Below, piece by piece: positions 26,350-33,410 of a stretch of 33,410 nucleotides of DNA. The stretch's first letter is position 1; each line of letters opens with the position of its first letter. This stretch comes from Opitutaceae bacterium. Its GTDB lineage: Bacteria > Verrucomicrobiota > Verrucomicrobiia > Opitutales > Opitutaceae. The stretch covers positions 1 to 33,410 of the forward strand of contig JAIXVP010000130.1 in assembly GCA_027482905.1 (NCBI GenBank), in the 5' to 3' direction. The notes beneath the pieces are model-generated. The model searched no databases and was not told the DNA's origin. It worked only from the letters and a program-made list of their open reading frames with translations. The position numbers and the translations under genes were made by a program.

Positions 26350-27424
26350 GCAGGGCCACGCACCACTCCTCGAACCGGGGCACGTCGGCCGCGAAGACCA
26401 CCTCGACGTCGCGCTCGCCCAGACCGGGCCCCTTCCCGGCGGACCAGCTCAGGGTGTTGCCGTAACCGGCGCCGTCCGCGCCCGTGTCCACATCCACCGC
26501 TAGGACGCGTTTTTCACGCATCAAATCCGGGGCGAGCAGGGCGGCGGCGGCAAGTTCGTCCCACATGGGGTAACCCTCGGCCCACGCGGTGACGTAGCGG
26601 GCAACCGGCGTGTTGGCGGCGGCGATGCGCTTGAATAGTTCGGGACGGAAGAAGGTCGCGGTCGTCGGGTCGATCGGCACCTGGACGACGCGCGGCCAGG
26701 CCGAGCGCAGGACGATGCGCGCCGCCTCCGGATCCCAGCGGAAGTTGAACTCCAGCCGGACCGAGTGGGCGTATTCGCCCGCGAAGGCGTTGTCCGCCGG
26801 GCGAGGGTTGAAACTGCCCCCCATGACGACCAGTTCGCGCACGCGGCCCGCGAAGCCGTCGTCGAGGCGGGCGGCCAGCGCCAGATTGGTGAGCGGACCC
26901 ATCGCGAGAATGGAGACGTCGCCCGGGTGCTCGCGAGTCACGCGCAGGAGGAAGTCGACCGCGCTTTCCGCCCGGGGCGTCGAGCCCGGCCCCGGGGCGC
27001 CTTCACGCATGGGCGGCACGATCTTCGGTGGGTGGTAGGGCGCCCGGATCACTCCGGTTTCGGGCCATTTCTGGGTCCAGGCGCCCTTGTAGAACAAGGG
27101 GCCGTGGACCGCCTCCCAGCGCTCGGTCGCGGTCTTGGTGTTCAGCAGGGGATGGGTGGCGCCCCGATACACGGGAATTTCGGTCCGGCCCACGAGTTCG
27201 AGCATGCGCAGGGTGTGGGCGAGATTTTCCTCCTGCCAGCCGTCCCCGCTTTCGATGGTGATGCCCAGCACCTCGACGTCCGGAGCTTGGAGCACGAGGA
27301 GGATGGCCTGTTGGTTGCTGCCGCCGGGTCCGTAGGCGTCTTGATCGATCACGATCTTGCGCGGGGCGGCCGGGAGACCGGTGGCGAACGCCAGGGCGAG
27401 CAGGATTCTGGTGGAATTGGACAT
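26336..27424 (-). CDS. Exported nucleoside hydrolase-family protein with altered metal motif
   Basis: 362 aa with a signal peptide (MSNSTRILLALAFATGLPAA) and the inosine/uridine-preferring nucleoside hydrolase fold. Recognisable segments are VLGITIESGDGW, VPV.RGAT-like YRGATHPLL, ILAMGPLTNLALA, VMGGSF, LEFNFRWDPEAARIVL and MWDELAAAALL. The canonical Ca-binding DTDxGxDD near the N-terminus reads DQDAYGPGGSNQQA: the first Asp pair (27, 29) is kept but the DD pair is replaced by Asn/Gln. The late Asp (in MWDE) remains. Activity on nucleosides is therefore uncertain; the ligand may be another N-glycoside or the enzyme may use a rearranged site. It is divergent from the PHP gene (72-bp gap) and convergent with the PAS-SpoIIE gene. 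Confidence 0.85.
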   Translation of the reverse strand: MSNSTRILLALAFATGLPAAPRKIVIDQDAYGPGGSNQQAILLVLQAPDVEVLGITIESGDGWQEENLAHTLRMLELVGRTEIPVYRGATHPLLNTKTATERWEAVHGPLFYKGAWTQKWPETGVIRAPYHPPKIVPPMREGAPGPGSTPRAESAVDFLLRVTREHPGDVSILAMGPLTNLALAARLDDGFAGRVRELVVMGGSFNPRPADNAFAGEYAHSVRLEFNFRWDPEAARIVLRSAWPRVVQVPIDPTTATFFRPELFKRIAAANTPVARYVTAWAEGYPMWDELAAAALLAPDLMREKRVLAVDVDTGADGAGYGNTLSWSAGKGPGLGERDVEVVFAADVPRFEEWCVALLSAP

Positions 27425-27496
27425 GGCCGCCGGTGAGCAGATCGCGGGCCCGCTTCGGTTTTGCCCTGCCGCGTCCGACTACCCCACCCTGCCCCG

Positions 27497-28324
27497 ATGT
27501 CCGTTGTTCCCGCTCCGCTGCTCTACGAGTCCCACGCCCACACCACCCTCTGCAAACACGCCGTGGGCTCGCCCGAGGAGTATTGTCATCACGCGCTGCG
27601 CCGCGGTTTGCGCGGCATCGTTTTCACCTGTCACGCCCCGCTGCCGAACGGCTGGTCGGCCGAGGTGCGCATGGCCGACGCCGAGTTCCCGGCCTATGTG
27701 GGGATGGTCGAGCGGGCCCGGGAGGTCTTCGCCGGCCGTCTCGACGTCAGGCTCGGGCTGGAGAGCGACTTCATGCCCGGCCTGGAGCCCTGGCTGGAGC
27801 GGCTCCACCGCCGCGCCCCCCTGCACCATGTGCTCGGGAGCGTCCACTACCAGATGGCGTTCTACCGCGAGCGGTTTTTCACCGGGGACGTCCCTGCGTA
27901 TCAACAAACCTACTACGAACACCTCGCGCTGGCGGCGGAGAGCGGGCTCTTCGACACGCTGAGCCATCCCGATTTGATAAAAAACGAGCGCCCGGCCGAG
28001 TGGTATTTCCCGCGCATCCGGCCCCACGTGGAGCGGGCGCTCGACCGGATCGCGGCCACGGGCGTGGCGATGGAGCTCAACACCAGCGGGTTGCTCAAGG
28101 CCATCCCCGAGATGAATCCCGGCCCGGAACAACTCCGTCTGATGCGCGAACGCGGCATTCCCGTCGTGTTGGGCGCCGACGCGCATCGCCCCGATCGGGT
28201 GGCGGACGGCTACGTGGCCGCCCTGGTTCTGTTGGCCGAGGCGGGTTACGACGAGGTGAACGTCTTCCTCGACCGGCGTCGGCATGCGATCCCTTTGCGG
28301 GCCGCCCGGGAAAGCCTGCGTTGA
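27497..28324 (+). CDS. PHP-domain histidinol-phosphatase-type phosphoesterase
   Basis: 275 aa from ATG 27497; the upstream start at 27461 only adds non-homologous sequence. The PHP trinuclear metal-site motifs are in order: ESHAHTTLCKHA, a middle Glu in LGLESDFMPG, HHVLGSVH, SHPDLIK and VLGADAHRP. The form is close to the HisK/HisJ-type L-histidinol-phosphatase (EC 3.1.3.15), which removes phosphate from L-histidinol phosphate in histidine biosynthesis. Members of this branch are often misassigned, so the substrate is a family inference. No other his genes are in the window. It is followed after 49 bp by mnmE. Confidence 0.85.
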   Translation: MSVVPAPLLYESHAHTTLCKHAVGSPEEYCHHALRRGLRGIVFTCHAPLPNGWSAEVRMADAEFPAYVGMVERAREVFAGRLDVRLGLESDFMPGLEPWLERLHRRAPLHHVLGSVHYQMAFYRERFFTGDVPAYQQTYYEHLALAAESGLFDTLSHPDLIKNERPAEWYFPRIRPHVERALDRIAATGVAMELNTSGLLKAIPEMNPGPEQLRLMRERGIPVVLGADAHRPDRVADGYVAALVLLAEAGYDEVNVFLDRRRHAIPLRAARESLR

Positions 28325-28373
28325 GGGCTGACCGCGAACGATTTTGCGTGCCAAGGTTTCCGATCCCGCCGCC

Positions 28374-29795
28374 ATGACGCCGACCGTTTTCGATCGCCCC
28401 GACACTCGAACCGAAGCTTTGCCGGCGGAAGCGGAGTGGTCGCGGGACACCATCGCGGCCCTGGCGACTCCGGCCGGCAACTCGGCCTTGGCCGTCATCC
28501 GGGTCGGCGGCCCGGCCTCCCGGCGCCTGGCGGCGGCGATCTTCGGGCGCGACGCGGAGCGCCTGCCCGAGCGCCGCCCCGTTTACGGCACTTATCACGC
28601 CCTGGCGGGCGCGATTTTGGACGATCTGGTGTGGACCTTCCTGCCCGGTCCCCGCACCGCGACCGGAGAAGACACCTTGGAACTTACTCCGCACGGAAAT
28701 CCCCTTATTGTTCAACTTATTCTGGGCGATCTATTTAAGCGGGGGTGCCGTCCGGCCGAACCGGGTGAGTTCACCCGGCGGGCGTTTTTGGCCGGAAGGA
28801 TGGATCTCACCCAAGCGGAGGCGGTGATGGATCTGATCCATGCCCGGAGCGAGCGGGCGCTGGCGGTGGCGCGGCGGCAGTTGCGGGGCGGTCTTGGGCG
28901 GGCGGTCGAAGGGTTGATCGCCGAGCTCCTGGTCGTGCTCGCCCGGATTGAGGTTTACGTTGATTTTCCGGATGAGGACCTTCCGCCCGAGGATCGGGGG
29001 CGCGTGGTCGCGGCTTTGCGGGAAGTTCTACGTGGAACAAATCGCCTGCTGGCGACCGAGCGTTTCGGCGGGGTGTTGCGGGATGGGGTGAAAACCGTTC
29101 TGCTGGGAGCGCCCAACGCAGGAAAGAGCAGCCTGCTCAACGCCTTGGTGGGTCGGGCGCGCGCCTTGGTGAGCCCGGAGCCCGGCACCACCCGCGACTA
29201 CCTGGAGGAGCGCCTGCAGGTGGGTTCGCATCTTTTGCGGCTGATCGATACGGCGGGACTCAATCCGGCGCCGCGAACCGTGGAGCGCCAGGGCATGGCA
29301 AAGACCTTGGAGTGTCTGGTAGAGGCGGATCTCGTGTTGTGGGTCGTCGATGCGTCCCGGCCGGTTCCGGACCTGGACCCCGTCTATGCGGAGCATCTGG
29401 CCCTCGGAAAGACCCTGGTGGTCTGGAACAAGGTTGATATCGGGGGCGGTCCTCCGCCGGCGCTCCCCTACCCCGTGGTTTCGGTTTCGGCCTTGGTCGG
29501 TTCTGGTCTCGAGGAGCTTGGCCGGGAAATCGAGCGCTTGGTCGAGCGACTGGCGCCGGACTCGACCGGGGGCGAGGAGGTGGTGGTCAATACCCGTCAT
29601 GCCGAGGCGCTACGCCGGGCCGAGGTGGCCCTCGGGGCGGTGCTGGAGGGATTGACGGCCGCGCCGGCCGCGCCGATCGAATTGGTTTCCAGTGATTTAC
29701 GAAGTGGATTGGATGCCTTGGGTGAGATCGCGGGAAGGGTGGATAACGAGCGCATGCTGGATGCGCTGTTCGCCCATTTCTGCATCGGCAAGTGA
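28374..29795 (+). CDS. mnmE: tRNA uridine-5-carboxymethylaminomethyl modification GTPase MnmE
   Basis: 473 aa from ATG 28374. With MnmG, it installs the cmnm5/nm5 group at U34 of certain tRNAs, using methylene-THF, FAD and GTP hydrolysis. The N-terminal THF-binding domain is present (TIAALATPAGNSALAVIRVGGP, AEPGEFTRRAFLAGRMDL), followed by a helical domain. The inserted G domain has the P-loop GAPNAGKSS, TTRDYLEE, DTAG and WNKVD, and the C-terminal FCIGK carries the essential Cys. The usual ...SCHGG... region reads TPHGNP. A 16-bp parS-like site lies inside the gene (29024-29039). It is followed by mnmG after 83 bp. Confidence 0.97.
   Translation: MTPTVFDRPDTRTEALPAEAEWSRDTIAALATPAGNSALAVIRVGGPASRRLAAAIFGRDAERLPERRPVYGTYHALAGAILDDLVWTFLPGPRTATGEDTLELTPHGNPLIVQLILGDLFKRGCRPAEPGEFTRRAFLAGRMDLTQAEAVMDLIHARSERALAVARRQLRGGLGRAVEGLIAELLVVLARIEVYVDFPDEDLPPEDRGRVVAALREVLRGTNRLLATERFGGVLRDGVKTVLLGAPNAGKSSLLNALVGRARALVSPEPGTTRDYLEERLQVGSHLLRLIDTAGLNPAPRTVERQGMAKTLECLVEADLVLWVVDASRPVPDLDPVYAEHLALGKTLVVWNKVDIGGGPPPALPYPVVSVSALVGSGLEELGREIERLVERLAPDSTGGEEVVVNTRHAEALRRAEVALGAVLEGLTAAPAAPIELVSSDLRSGLDALGEIAGRVDNERMLDALFAHFCIGK
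29024..29039. other. parS-like site 2 (within mnmE)
   Basis: AGTTCTACGTGGAACA matches the palindromic parS consensus form TGTTCCACGTGGAACA in 14 of 16 positions (first base A for T, and T for C at position 6). One half-site is perfect. It lies 1.6 kb from the perfect site in mnmG. Probable ParB-binding site, by similarity only. Confidence 0.55.
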
Positions 29796-29825
29796 AGATC
29801 TTGGACTGATGACGCCAACGGGTGA

Positions 29826-29839
29826 CGAGTCGCGACTCG
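29826..29839. repeat. 14-bp perfect palindrome in the mnmE-mnmG spacer
   Basis: CGAGTCGCGACTCG is self-complementary over all 14 bp without a loop, in the 83-bp spacer between mnmE and mnmG, 40 bp before the mnmG start codon. It could be an operator or a restriction/methylation-related site; nothing in the sequence decides this. Confidence 0.35.
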
Positions 29840-29878
29840 GCTTGTCCTTTGGCCCGCCACGGCGTGTTTTGGGTGCAA

Positions 29879-31861
29879 ATGATCGACTCCCCTGCCCTGC
29901 CCTTCGACGTGATCGTCTGTGGCGCCGGCCACGCCGGCTGCGAGGCGGCCCTGGCCGCCGCCCGATCCGGGGCGCGCACCCTTTTGCTGACCGGCAATCT
30001 CGATACGGTCGCCCAGATGAGCTGCAATCCGGCCATCGGTGGGCAGGCCAAGGGGCAGATCGTGCGGGAAATCGACGCTTTGGGCGGGGAAATGGCGATC
30101 AACACCGACGTCACGGGTATCCAGTTTCGACTCCTGAACGAGTCGAAGGGCCCGGCGGTGCAATCCCCACGGGCGCAATGCGATAAGAAAGCCTACCAGT
30201 TTCGTATGAAACACACGCTGGAGTTGCAGGCGAATCTGCGGCTTTTCCAAGCGACGGTTACGGGCTTGCTTTTCGAGGGCGTCGCGACGGCGGGTGGGCG
30301 GCGGGTGTGTGGCGTCAGGACGAACCTGGATATCGAGTTTCGCGCCCGCACCGTGGTGGTGACCACCGGCACGTTTTTGCGTGGTCTGATGCATATCGGG
30401 CAGAACAAAAACGAAGGCGGACGCTTGGGGGATTTCAGCGCGAAGACCCTTTCGGCCAGTTTCCTGGAGGCGGGCATTGAATTACAACGGCTCAAGACCG
30501 GCACCCCCCCACGCCTCGCGGGGCGCTCCATCGATTTTAGCCGGATGGAGCCCCAGCACGGCGACGCCCGGCCGACGCTTTTCGCCTTTCACGACACCCG
30601 CGATCCGGAGCCCCTGTTCCACGTGGAACAGGGCGCGCCGGGCGGAGTGGCGCTCCGGGAAGAGCGACTCGGCTGGACTCCGGGCCGGAACCAGGTGCCC
30701 TGTTGGATGACCTACACGACCGAGCGCACCGCGAGGTTGGTGCGCGAAAACTTGCATCTGTCCGCGATGTATTCCGGCGAGATCGAGGGGGTCGGGCCTC
30801 GTTACTGCCCGTCGATCGAGGACAAATTTGTTCGGTTTGCCGACAAGCCCCGGCACCTGCTCTTTCTGGAGCCCGAGGGCCGATCCACCAACGAGTTCTA
30901 CATCAACGGTCTGTCCACCTCGTTGCCGTTTGCGGTGCAGGTGGAGATGGTGCGCAGCATCCCGGGGTTGGAGAAGGCGGAGTTGCTGCGGCCGGCCTAT
31001 GCGGTCGAGTATGACTTCGCGCCGCCCACCCAGCTCTTTCCTTCATTGGAGTCCAAGAAGGTGGAGAATTTGTTCTTCGCGGGGCAGATCAACGGAACGT
31101 CGGGATACGAGGAGGCGGCTGGCCAGGGGTTGATGGCGGGTATCAACGCCGCGCGCAAAACCCGGGGCGAGCCGCCCCTGATTCTCGGACGCCATGAGGC
31201 CTATATCGGGGTTTTGATCGACGACCTGGTGACCAAGGGCACCCGCGAGCCGTATCGGATGTTTACCAGCCGCGCGGAGCATCGGTTGCTGTTCAATCAT
31301 GGCAGCGCCGAGCTGCGTCTGCGTGCTCACGCGTGCGAAGGGGGCTTGGTCTCGGCCTCGCGGTTGGCCCGGATCGAGGCCAAGGCGGCGCGGATCGAAC
31401 TCTGGACCGGCCAACTGGAGCGGCTGCGGCCGGCGGCGGGCGAAGCCGGGGCAGGGGAGGGGACCTGGGCGGATTGCCTGCGCCGTCAGGCGGCCAAGGG
31501 CGCGGGGACCGAAACAGACTTCGCCGATTCTGGGCCGGCGGCATTTCGGGAGTTGCCGGAGGTTGAGCGGGCGGAGGTTCGTTATCGGGTCGTTTATGCG
31601 GGTTATCTGGCGCGAGAGCGGCGCCAGGTCGCCAAGTTGCTGGAGGTGGAGAAGGTTAAGATCCCGGCCGATTTTGATTTTACGGCTGTGCATGGACTGA
31701 GGGCGGAGAGTCGCGCCAAGTTGCTGGAGGCCCGACCCGTGTCGGTCGGACAAGCGGGTCGGATCAGCGGGGTGAGTCCGGCCGACCTCAGCGTTTTGTT
31801 GGTCGCGCTGGAGGCGCGACGTCGCGTCCGGGCGTCCGGCGAGGACACGCTGCTTTCTTAA
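29879..31861 (+). CDS. mnmG: tRNA uridine-5-carboxymethylaminomethyl modification enzyme MnmG
   Basis: 660 aa from ATG 29879; homology begins at FDVIVCGAGHAGCEAALAAARSG, so the upstream start at 29822 is not needed. FAD-dependent partner of MnmE. Visible marks are the FAD dinucleotide-binding GxGxxG, the Cys in QMSCNPAIGGQAKG (about residue 48), VVVTTGTFLRGLMHIG, VGPRYCPSIEDK (catalytic Cys about 310), EPEGRSTNE, FFAGQINGTSGYEEAAGQG, TSRAEHRLLFNHGSAELRL and the C-terminal ISGVSPADLSVLLVAL. Compared from memory with E. coli MnmG, there is an extra loop of about 25 residues before QVPCWMTYTTERT. The codons of this loop carry a perfect parS-type palindrome (30612-30633, codons 245-251). mnmG is convergent with recQ (46-bp gap). 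Confidence 0.97.
   Translation: MIDSPALPFDVIVCGAGHAGCEAALAAARSGARTLLLTGNLDTVAQMSCNPAIGGQAKGQIVREIDALGGEMAINTDVTGIQFRLLNESKGPAVQSPRAQCDKKAYQFRMKHTLELQANLRLFQATVTGLLFEGVATAGGRRVCGVRTNLDIEFRARTVVVTTGTFLRGLMHIGQNKNEGGRLGDFSAKTLSASFLEAGIELQRLKTGTPPRLAGRSIDFSRMEPQHGDARPTLFAFHDTRDPEPLFHVEQGAPGGVALREERLGWTPGRNQVPCWMTYTTERTARLVRENLHLSAMYSGEIEGVGPRYCPSIEDKFVRFADKPRHLLFLEPEGRSTNEFYINGLSTSLPFAVQVEMVRSIPGLEKAELLRPAYAVEYDFAPPTQLFPSLESKKVENLFFAGQINGTSGYEEAAGQGLMAGINAARKTRGEPPLILGRHEAYIGVLIDDLVTKGTREPYRMFTSRAEHRLLFNHGSAELRLRAHACEGGLVSASRLARIEAKAARIELWTGQLERLRPAAGEAGAGEGTWADCLRRQAAKGAGTETDFADSGPAAFRELPEVERAEVRYRVVYAGYLARERRQVAKLLEVEKVKIPADFDFTAVHGLRAESRAKLLEARPVSVGQAGRISGVSPADLSVLLVALEARRRVRASGEDTLLS
30612..30633. 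other. parS-type ParB-binding palindrome within mnmG
   Basis: TGTTCCACGTGGAACA (30615-30630) is a perfect 16-bp palindrome. It is extended by CCC on the left and GGG on the right to 22 bp of perfect inverted symmetry, in a region without other long palindromes. It is the GC-type variant of the chromosomal parS sequence family (TGTTTCACGTGAAACA), as I recall from Pseudomonas. It lies in an expanded loop region of MnmG. Confidence is for identity as parS; parAB genes are not in the window. Confidence 0.85.
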
Positions 31862-31907
31862 GTCTAATCCTGAAAACAATTAAGGTAATAATCGGGCCGC
31901 CGCCGCG

Positions 31908-33410
31908 TCAGTCGTCGAACCGTTGGCGGGGGTTGGTCTCGAGGAACTCGGCGATGAAACGGGCAAAGGTCGCGCCGAACTCCTCGCGCTTCTTTTCGCC
32001 CATCCCGAAGATGCCATGCAGGTCTTGCTCACGGGCCGGATATTCGCGCGCCATCTGGCGGAGGGTTTTGTCACCAAAAATCACATACGCCGGCACCTCG
32101 CGTTCGTCGGCGAGGCGCTTGCGAAGTTTCTTGAGTTCGGCGAGCAGGATCTCGTCGCAGGCGACGTCGCCTTCGCGGCGCAACGGGGCACGTTTCGCCT
32201 TCGGGACGACCTCGGAGGGTTTGGTGAGGGTGACGGGCGCGCGGGACTTGAGCAGGGCGAGGCCCTCGGCGGTTATCTCGAGGGTAGGGAACTCGCCCTC
32301 GCCCTGGGTCACGTAGCCGAGGCGTTGGAGTTCACGGCCGACGGCGGCCCAGTGGTGGCGCGGCAGGTCGCCGCCGATGCCGTAGGTGGTGAGGCGGTCG
32401 TGACCCCACTTGAGGACCTTTTCGGTCTTCGCGCCGACGAGCACCTCCACGACGTGGTTCAAGCCGACGCCGAAGCGAGAGGCCTGGCGGCAGCGGTAGA
32501 CGCAGGAGAGAAACTTCTGGGCGTGGAGGGTGCCGTCGTAGGTGTCGCGCGGCTCGTTGCAGTTGTCGCAGGCGGCGCAGTTATCCAGCGGAAAAGTTTC
32601 GCCGAAGTAGGCGAGGAGTTCGCGGCGGCGGCAGCCGGTGCCCTCGGCGTAGCGGGCCATCAGGCGGAGCTGGGCGCGGGCGCGCTGTTGCTCGGCGGCG
32701 TCGGTGATCTCGTCGAGGAAGTGGGTCTGCTTGGCGATGTCGCCGCCGGAGAACAGCAGCAGGCAGTCGCCGGGCAGGCCGTCGCGGCCCGCGCGACCGG
32801 TTTCCTGATAGTAGCCCTCGAGGTTCTTGGGCAGGTCGTAGTGGATGACCCAGCGGACGTTGGGTTTGTTGATGCCCATGCCGAAGGCGATGGTGGCGCA
32901 GATGATCTTGGTCTCGTCGCGCAGGAACACCTCCTGGTTGCGGGCGCGTTCGGCGGGGTCGAGGCCGGCGTGGTAGGGCTTGGCGGCGTAGCCCCGGCCG
33001 GCGAGCGACTCGGCGACGCGTTCGGCGGTGGCGCGGGAGGCGCAGTAGACGATGCCGGACTCGTCCTCGCGGCGCTTCACCCAATCGATGATCTGTTTCA
33101 GCGGTTCGTCCTTCGCGAGGACCTTGTAGGTGAGGTTAGGGCGGTTGAAGGAGGCGACGAAGACGGCCGGGTTGCGCAGGCGCAGGTGTTTGACGATGTC
33201 CTCCCGCACGCGCTCGGTGGCGGTGGCGGTGAGGGCGATGACGGGAACATCGGGCAGCAGGTCTCGGAGCTGGGAGATCTGGCGAAACTCAGGGCGGAAA
33301 TCGTGACCCCATTCGGAAACGCAGTGGGCCTCGTCGATGGCGAGGCACCGCACGTTCCAGGCCCGCAGGTTCTCCCTCCAGTTGTCCAGCATCAGGCGTT
33401 CGGGCGCGAC
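31908..33410 (-). CDS. recQ: ATP-dependent DNA helicase RecQ (5' end outside window)
   Basis: 501 codons are visible, open to the right edge (VAPERLM at 33410-33390), so the N-terminal helicase part (P-loop and about 110 residues) is missing from the window. RecQ unwinds DNA 3'-5' in repair and recombination. Motifs present are IDEAHCVSEWGHDFRPEF, TATATERVREDI, IVYCASRATAERVAESL, ATIAFGMGINKPNVRWVIH and GRAGRDGLPGDCLL. The zinc-binding cysteines follow (CRRRELLAYFGE, CAACDNC), then the winged-helix RQC domain, and an HRDC domain near the end (LLAELKKLRKRLADEREVPA...FG.MGEKK). ATG 33392 is internal, not the start. Convergent with mnmG. Confidence 0.95.
   Translation of the reverse strand, partial: VAPERLMLDNWRENLRAWNVRCLAIDEAHCVSEWGHDFRPEFRQISQLRDLLPDVPVIALTATATERVREDIVKHLRLRNPAVFVASFNRPNLTYKVLAKDEPLKQIIDWVKRREDESGIVYCASRATAERVAESLAGRGYAAKPYHAGLDPAERARNQEVFLRDETKIICATIAFGMGINKPNVRWVIHYDLPKNLEGYYQETGRAGRDGLPGDCLLLFSGGDIAKQTHFLDEITDAAEQQRARAQLRLMARYAEGTGCRRRELLAYFGETFPLDNCAACDNCNEPRDTYDGTLHAQKFLSCVYRCRQASRFGVGLNHVVEVLVGAKTEKVLKWGHDRLTTYGIGGDLPRHHWAAVGRELQRLGYVTQGEGEFPTLEITAEGLALLKSRAPVTLTKPSEVVPKAKRAPLRREGDVACDEILLAELKKLRKRLADEREVPAYVIFGDKTLRQMAREYPAREQDLHGIFGMGEKKREEFGATFARFIAEFLETNPRQRFDD

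Noticed and set aside
28020-28037. Third possible parS (CCCCACGTGGAGC in the PHP gene)
   Set aside because: Only about 11 of 16 positions match and both outer arms are wrong; the core CCACGTGG alone is common in GC-rich DNA.
1-33410. CRISPR arrays, tRNA/rRNA genes, insertion sequences, prophage or integrase genes
   Set aside because: No regularly spaced direct repeats, no cloverleaf-like or rRNA sequence, and no transposase, integrase or terminal inverted repeats were seen on reading both strands.

Overview
The window is GC-rich chromosomal DNA with a lower-GC central block. It most likely comes from a Verrucomicrobiota bacterium of the Opitutaceae type; this is inferred, not proven. The clues are PEP-CTERM sorting tails, secreted proteins with repeated N-terminal 'DDYA..NQGQLK' motifs, choice-of-anchor L and YadA-head-like exported proteins, and few recognisable Shine-Dalgarno sequences. 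I found no tRNA, rRNA, CRISPR array, transposase or phage gene.

Layout. 1-1025: the N-terminal 341 codons of rodA (minus strand, running off the left edge). 1247-6904: a compact plus-strand block of exported proteins (small helical protein, YadA-head-like protein, a 907-aa choice-of-anchor L protein, and two paralogous PEP-CTERM proteins). A tandem duplication has left a remnant of the big gene's 3' end between the two PEP-CTERM genes. 6923-8209: tandem class II aldolase-type protein with a degenerate second half, divergent from an exported cyclophilin (8381-9034). 9060-13798, minus: membrane-anchored helical-repeat protein, secreted DRGH-type nuclease with an intrinsic terminator, YgiQ-type radical SAM protein. 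13926-16802: one-piece gcvP. 16840-20510, minus and lower GC: membrane protein, dnaN, a 351-bp non-coding stretch, pssA and a small RelE/ParE-like protein. 20708-23955: two-gene CUT1-type sugar ABC importer in which the binding protein is fused to the first permease. 24004-26349: four-PAS SpoIIE/RsbU phosphatase, convergent with an exported nucleoside hydrolase (26336-27424). 27497-31861, plus: PHP histidinol-phosphatase-like protein, mnmE and mnmG. 31908-33410: recQ (minus, 5' end outside the window).

Two themes stand out. First, the right half looks origin-proximal. dnaN and mnmE-mnmG lie within about 13 kb of each other, mnmG contains a perfect parS-type palindrome, mnmE contains a second 14/16 match, and the non-coding region upstream of dnaN carries two inverted DnaA-box-like nonamers. 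dnaA, parAB and rsmG are not in the window. Second, the 1.2-6.9 kb exported-protein block looks like a surface or matrix locus under active rearrangement. It carries the best candidates for something undescribed: a YadA-type head with no membrane anchor, a choice-of-anchor L protein with no anchor, and two translationally coupled PEP-CTERM partners.
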